A stretch of DNA of 64,000 nucleotides from Selaginella moellendorffii (taxonomy: Eukaryota; Streptophyta; Lycopodiopsida; Selaginellales; Selaginellaceae). Positions 60,971 through 64,000 of this stretch are shown here, in pieces (positions within the stretch are counted from its first letter, which is position 1; each line of letters opens with the position of its first letter). The stretch is taken from assembly GCF_000143415.4 (NCBI RefSeq), contig NW_003314314.1, forward strand, positions 865,443 through 929,442, given 5' to 3'. Position numbers and translations under genes: made by a program. Below the pieces are notes generated by a model. It was not told the origin of the DNA. It searched no databases and was given only the letters and a program-made list of their open reading frames with translations.

Positions 60971-61363
60971 TCAAGGAGCAGCAACATCAATCACCGAGAT
61001 ATCGTGGGGGGCGAGCTTGGCGACTTCCACAACACCAGCGGCAACTTTCCTGTCCTGCTCCTCCTGTTCTTCGTCAACATAGTTGGGATCCTTCTCGTCA
61101 ATCGCCACGGGTACTGATTCCTTGTCATACTGCGTGGGATCCTTGTTCCCTTCCCAAGTGAACTCGCCCCCCTTGCCGCCCTTCTTGGGCTGCGCCCTGA
61201 CCCCCACCGGTCCCCCGTGCCTGTTCAAGCGCTCCACACCCTTCTTGGCGTTCTTACGGTCGGCGTATTCAGTGCCATGGTGGGGAGCATTGGGCTGGTG
61301 ATCCTCACCTTTCAGATCCTCCACAATGGGGCTCTGATCAACCACATCTCTTGCCTGATCCAT
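60971..61363 (-). CDS. Small highly charged protein, HABP4/STM1-like signature (tentative)
   Basis: A 130-aa intronless frame starting at ATG 61363 (MDQARDVVDQ). It contains TEYADRKNAKKGVERLNRHG, then a basic Gly/Lys patch (PKKGGKGGEFTWEG), then an acidic stretch (DPNYVDEEQEEQ). The Gly/Lys patch followed by W-G resembles the STM1/HABP4 ribosome- and mRNA-binding families, but I cannot confirm the match. There is no signal peptide. An upstream in-frame GTG (61378) is not used. Confidence 0.65.
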   Translation of the reverse strand: MDQARDVVDQSPIVEDLKGEDHQPNAPHHGTEYADRKNAKKGVERLNRHGGPVGVRAQPKKGGKGGEFTWEGNKDPTQYDKESVPVAIDEKDPNYVDEEQEEQDRKVAAGVVEVAKLAPHDISVIDVAAP

Positions 61364-61564
61364 CTCCCTCACCAGCACAAAACAAGCAAGGGTATGAGAT
61401 ATTGCAATGCAATGGCGAAACTCTTATAACGTTTTCGCCTGGTCTGACTTTTAGTTAGTTGGTTGAATGGCAGACATCTGGATGGAGCGCTCCTGCGGCC
61501 ACGTAGCCTACATGTGGCGACAACAGGTTTCTAGTTTATGTAGATGTTAGCAAATCAGATACGC

Positions 61565-61605
61565 TAAGGTCCTCAATTCAAACCTCAAACCTGGGTTCAG
61601 AGCTT
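61565..61605 (+). repeat. tRNA-Val-derived fragment
   Basis: It resembles the 3' half of the tRNA-Val at 62731 (AGGTCC, TTCAAACC, TGGGTTCAGA) with a 7-bp internal duplication. It cannot fold as a tRNA. It could be a SINE head or a tRNA pseudogene. Confidence 0.4.
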
Positions 61606-61609
61606 AAGA

Positions 61610-62730
61610 TTAAGATATTGTCTAACAAATTGATATTATTGATACGCCACAGTACAGATTCTCCGCAGTGCAATGCATTGATAAATTACTGATGTAATAG
61701 TAATGTTAGAAAGGTTATAAATGTCTTTAAAATCTTAGCTGAATGCATGCCACCCTTTTCCTTTTTTTCGGATGGACTATCGTTGTCACAGAAGTGGCCA
61801 TTGAAGATTGTGGAGGAAAACTTTGATCTAAAGAAGCAATAGTTTCGTCTTAGTCAATTTTGCTTCATTTCTCAATTTTCTTGTTCCTAGGCATTTCTTA
61901 CTTGTGTTACAAGAAATACCTCACAAGTTCTACACAAGCTGCTTCTACACTTGTAACTGCGTGACAACATGCTACTCAATATGGATGACGAGGCAAGGAA
62001 GAATTTTTCCTCATGTCATCATCTAGATTGAGTGGCATCTTGTTGAGTAACATGTCTTCCATATGAGTCACTACTGCACACCACAATCCATAGCACGGTG
62101 GTGTGAATCTTGGTTAAAGGTCAAGAGCCAAGCCTCAAGTGGCGTAAATACAAATAATTGCTTTTCCAGCACTTTTAGCTTAGCAAAAACAATGTTTCTA
62201 ATCAGGGTTCCGAAGTATATTATCTTTTGTCCTTGGTGACATGCTCCATCGCAAAGACGTGTGAAATTAGGCGTTGCGCAAAATATAACGCCTATAATTG
62301 TAAGGCACTGCTACAGACCTGGGTTCTAGGTAGTTTCTTTTGAAACAAAGGTGAAGATTATAACTAAATCTTATTTATGGTCTATTCTCTCTACATTGCT
62401 TGGACAGGCCAATTGGGCCTCCTTTTGTTGGTATTGAGTTTTTTCATGCAGCTGTTTAGACTCCTAATTGCCTCTCCATCAAACTTTGCCTTAGAACAAA
62501 CTGTAGCGTTTGCTGGTCACCAACGTGGATTTTGCATCTATAAAAGAAGAAAAAGCTGCTGGTGCCAAATGAACTTTACAATTTATAGGAGATTGAAAGT
62601 CGAAGAGGGTAAACCTACACAAATGCATAAAGAAACTGCAAAATACCAAAAATACATACAATTTTTATAAAAAGTAAAAGAGCTAGAGCATATTGTAAAG
62701 ATAAACTACTTCCTTTTTATCATGTTCTTG
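61610..62730. other. Intergenic, no gene recognised
   Basis: Mixed composition. The open frame 62377-62670 has a hydrophobic start but no known domain and overlaps no conserved feature. I call nothing here. Confidence 0.4.
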
Positions 62731-62804
62731 GTCTGGATGGTGTAGTTGGTCATCACGCTAGTCTCACACACTAGAGGTCCCCAGTTCAAACCTGGGTTCA
62801 GACA
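62731..62804 (+). tRNA. tRNA-Val (anticodon CAC)
   Basis: A complete cloverleaf: acceptor GTCTGGA pairs with TTCAGAC, and the D arm is GTGTAGTTGGTCATCAC. The anticodon stem CTAGT/ACTAG encloses loop CTCACAC (anticodon CAC), and the T arm is CCCAG-TTCAAAC-CTGGG. No intron, no encoded CCA. A short T-rich run follows, as expected of a Pol III terminator. Confidence 0.95.
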
Positions 62805-63010
62805 ATTTTATTTTTATATTTCTTTTTTAATTTTTTATTGTTCCAGTTTTTGAGTAACAAGTTTTGTTAGCTCGGATTGGAAAACGATGCCGAGCGGCGA
62901 TGTGGTCCTCGATGCCAACTTTACTCCAGCGATGATCGTGATTTCGAGAGTGTGCTTAGCTTTTTCGGTAAGTGCCAAAAAAAGTGTTTATTGACCTCTG
63001 AATTCCCTCT

Positions 63011-64000
63011 CTAAGCTTCAAACTTGAGGTATTTGATGGCGCTCTGGACATCCTTGTCACCCCGACCACTGCAGCTCACTACTACCTTGCAACCATCTTC
63101 CAGAGTCGGGCACAGAGTCTCCAGAAACGCTAGAGCGTGCGAGGTCTCCAGCGCAGGGATTATACCTTCAAGCCTTGATAACCTTTGGAAAGCTGGCAAC
63201 AAACCACACCAATCAATGGCCGGCCATCGCTAGAAAAGTATAAATGCTATTCACCTTCCAAGGCCTCGGCATCTGTCACACTGTGATATTCCGCGCGGCC
63301 CATGTCCTTCAAGAAGCTATGCTCCGGCCCAACACCAGGATAGTCCAGCCTGATTGCGACACAAGCGAGAAGAAAAGAATTAGCGAGCGAGCTTAAACAC
63401 TGGGGACGATCTAAGTACCCGGCGCTGATAGAATGTGGCTCGATGATCTGGCCATCTTCATCCTGTAGCAAGTAGCTCATAGCTCCATGAAGAACTCCTA
63501 CTTCTCCCTTGGTCAGTGTTGCCGCGTGCTTGCCACTGTCCAAGCCAAAGCCAGCAGCCTCCACTCCCACTAGCCGGACATCGTTGTCGTTCACAAACTC
63601 GTGGAACAGGCCCATGGCGTTGGAGCCACCTCCGACGCAAGCTACGAGCACGTCCGGCTTGCCATTCCATTTTTCCAGAGCTTGCCGCCGGGTCTCCTTC
63701 CCGATCACGGTATGGAAGTCTCTCACCAGCATTGGATATGGATGAGGACCAGCGACAGAGCCCAGGATATAGTGCGTCGTTTCGACATTCGTCACCCAGT
63801 CCCGGATAGCTTCCGAAGTTGCATCTTTTAAAGTAGCAGTGCCCGAGTGAACAGGCCGGACCTGAGAGAGAAACAACACCACCTTGTTGAAACTTGGTAA
63901 CCATGTCTGTGACTTTACCTCGGCACCGAGGAGTCGCATACGGAAAACGTTGAGAGCTTGCCTCTCCATGTCTTGCGCACCCATGTAGACGACGCATTCT
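63011..64000 (-). CDS. TSB: Tryptophan synthase beta subunit, 3' part (runs off window)
   Basis: Exons complement(63011..63192, 63255..63349, 63419..63861, 63919..64000+) encode the C-terminal ~265 residues. The beta subunit joins indole and serine to make tryptophan, using PLP, in the plastid. Visible motifs are [26 protein letters not shown], the PLP phosphate loop GGGSNAMG, and CSGRGDKD near the end. The Schiff-base lysine and transit peptide lie upstream, outside the window. Introns are 57-69 bp. All splice sites are GT-AG and the frame is intact, so the gene is probably functional. Confidence 0.95.

Noticed and set aside
62889-63000. Possible first exon (MPSGDVVLDANFTPAM) with a GT donor, plus strand
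   Set aside because: No following exon is seen; the plus strand beyond is antisense to tryptophan synthase beta.

Overview
This is eukaryotic nuclear DNA from a land plant. The genes have many very short spliceosomal introns (about 48-90 bp, GT-AG with one GC-AG), the families are plant families (BAHD acyltransferases, PPR, germin-like, S-protein homologue, TORNADO1-like ROCO), and plant Ty1/copia and Ty3/gypsy elements prime from initiator tRNA-Met. The tiny introns, the PPR type and the BAHD expansion fit a lycophyte such as Selaginella; that assignment is an inference.

Layout. (1) 1-8.8 kb is a nested graveyard of Ty3/gypsy elements: PBS, gag, a solo LTR inserted into the protease, an antisense second element, a further LTR, a short TRIM-like element and a chromodomain remnant. 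(2) 9.68-19.27 kb is a compact housekeeping block: a BAP31-like ER protein, a Ulp1/SENP SUMO protease, a small unknown protein (minus), a plastid-type Nudix hydrolase and an SR140/U2SURP splicing factor. (3) 19.4-38.6 kb is a segmental duplication array. Its unit is a BAHD acyltransferase (+), a decayed PPR gene (+), a small secreted cysteine-rich peptide gene (-) and AT-rich DNA. Three BAHD copies look intact. One peptide copy is split by a complete but decayed copia element with a 5-bp target duplication. A degenerate Mutator-like transposase lies between units 1 and 2. (4) 38.8-50.1 kb is a second duplicated block, a mosaic of unrelated gene fragments (CDKG/PITSLRE kinase, Tex30/KANL3-like hydrolase, germin-like protein, APE2-like nuclease) around a large ROCO GTPase gene, which is followed by a truncated ROCO copy fused to a BAHD tail. 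(5) 50.3-60.2 kb holds another peptide copy, a non-autonomous hAT element with 8-bp target duplication, AT-rich DNA with one S-protein-homologue gene, and a divergent fifth peptide gene. (6) 60.9-64 kb has a small basic/acidic protein, a tRNA-Val(CAC) and the 3' part of the tryptophan synthase beta gene, which runs off the window.

What is functional. The clearest active genes are the housekeeping block, the BAHD copies, four intact peptide genes, the tRNA and tryptophan synthase beta. BAHD enzymes make acylated specialised metabolites, and the co-duplicated peptides look secreted and disulfide-bonded. The repeated pairing is the most unusual biology here, but a joint function is only a hypothesis; shared duplication history would explain it equally well.
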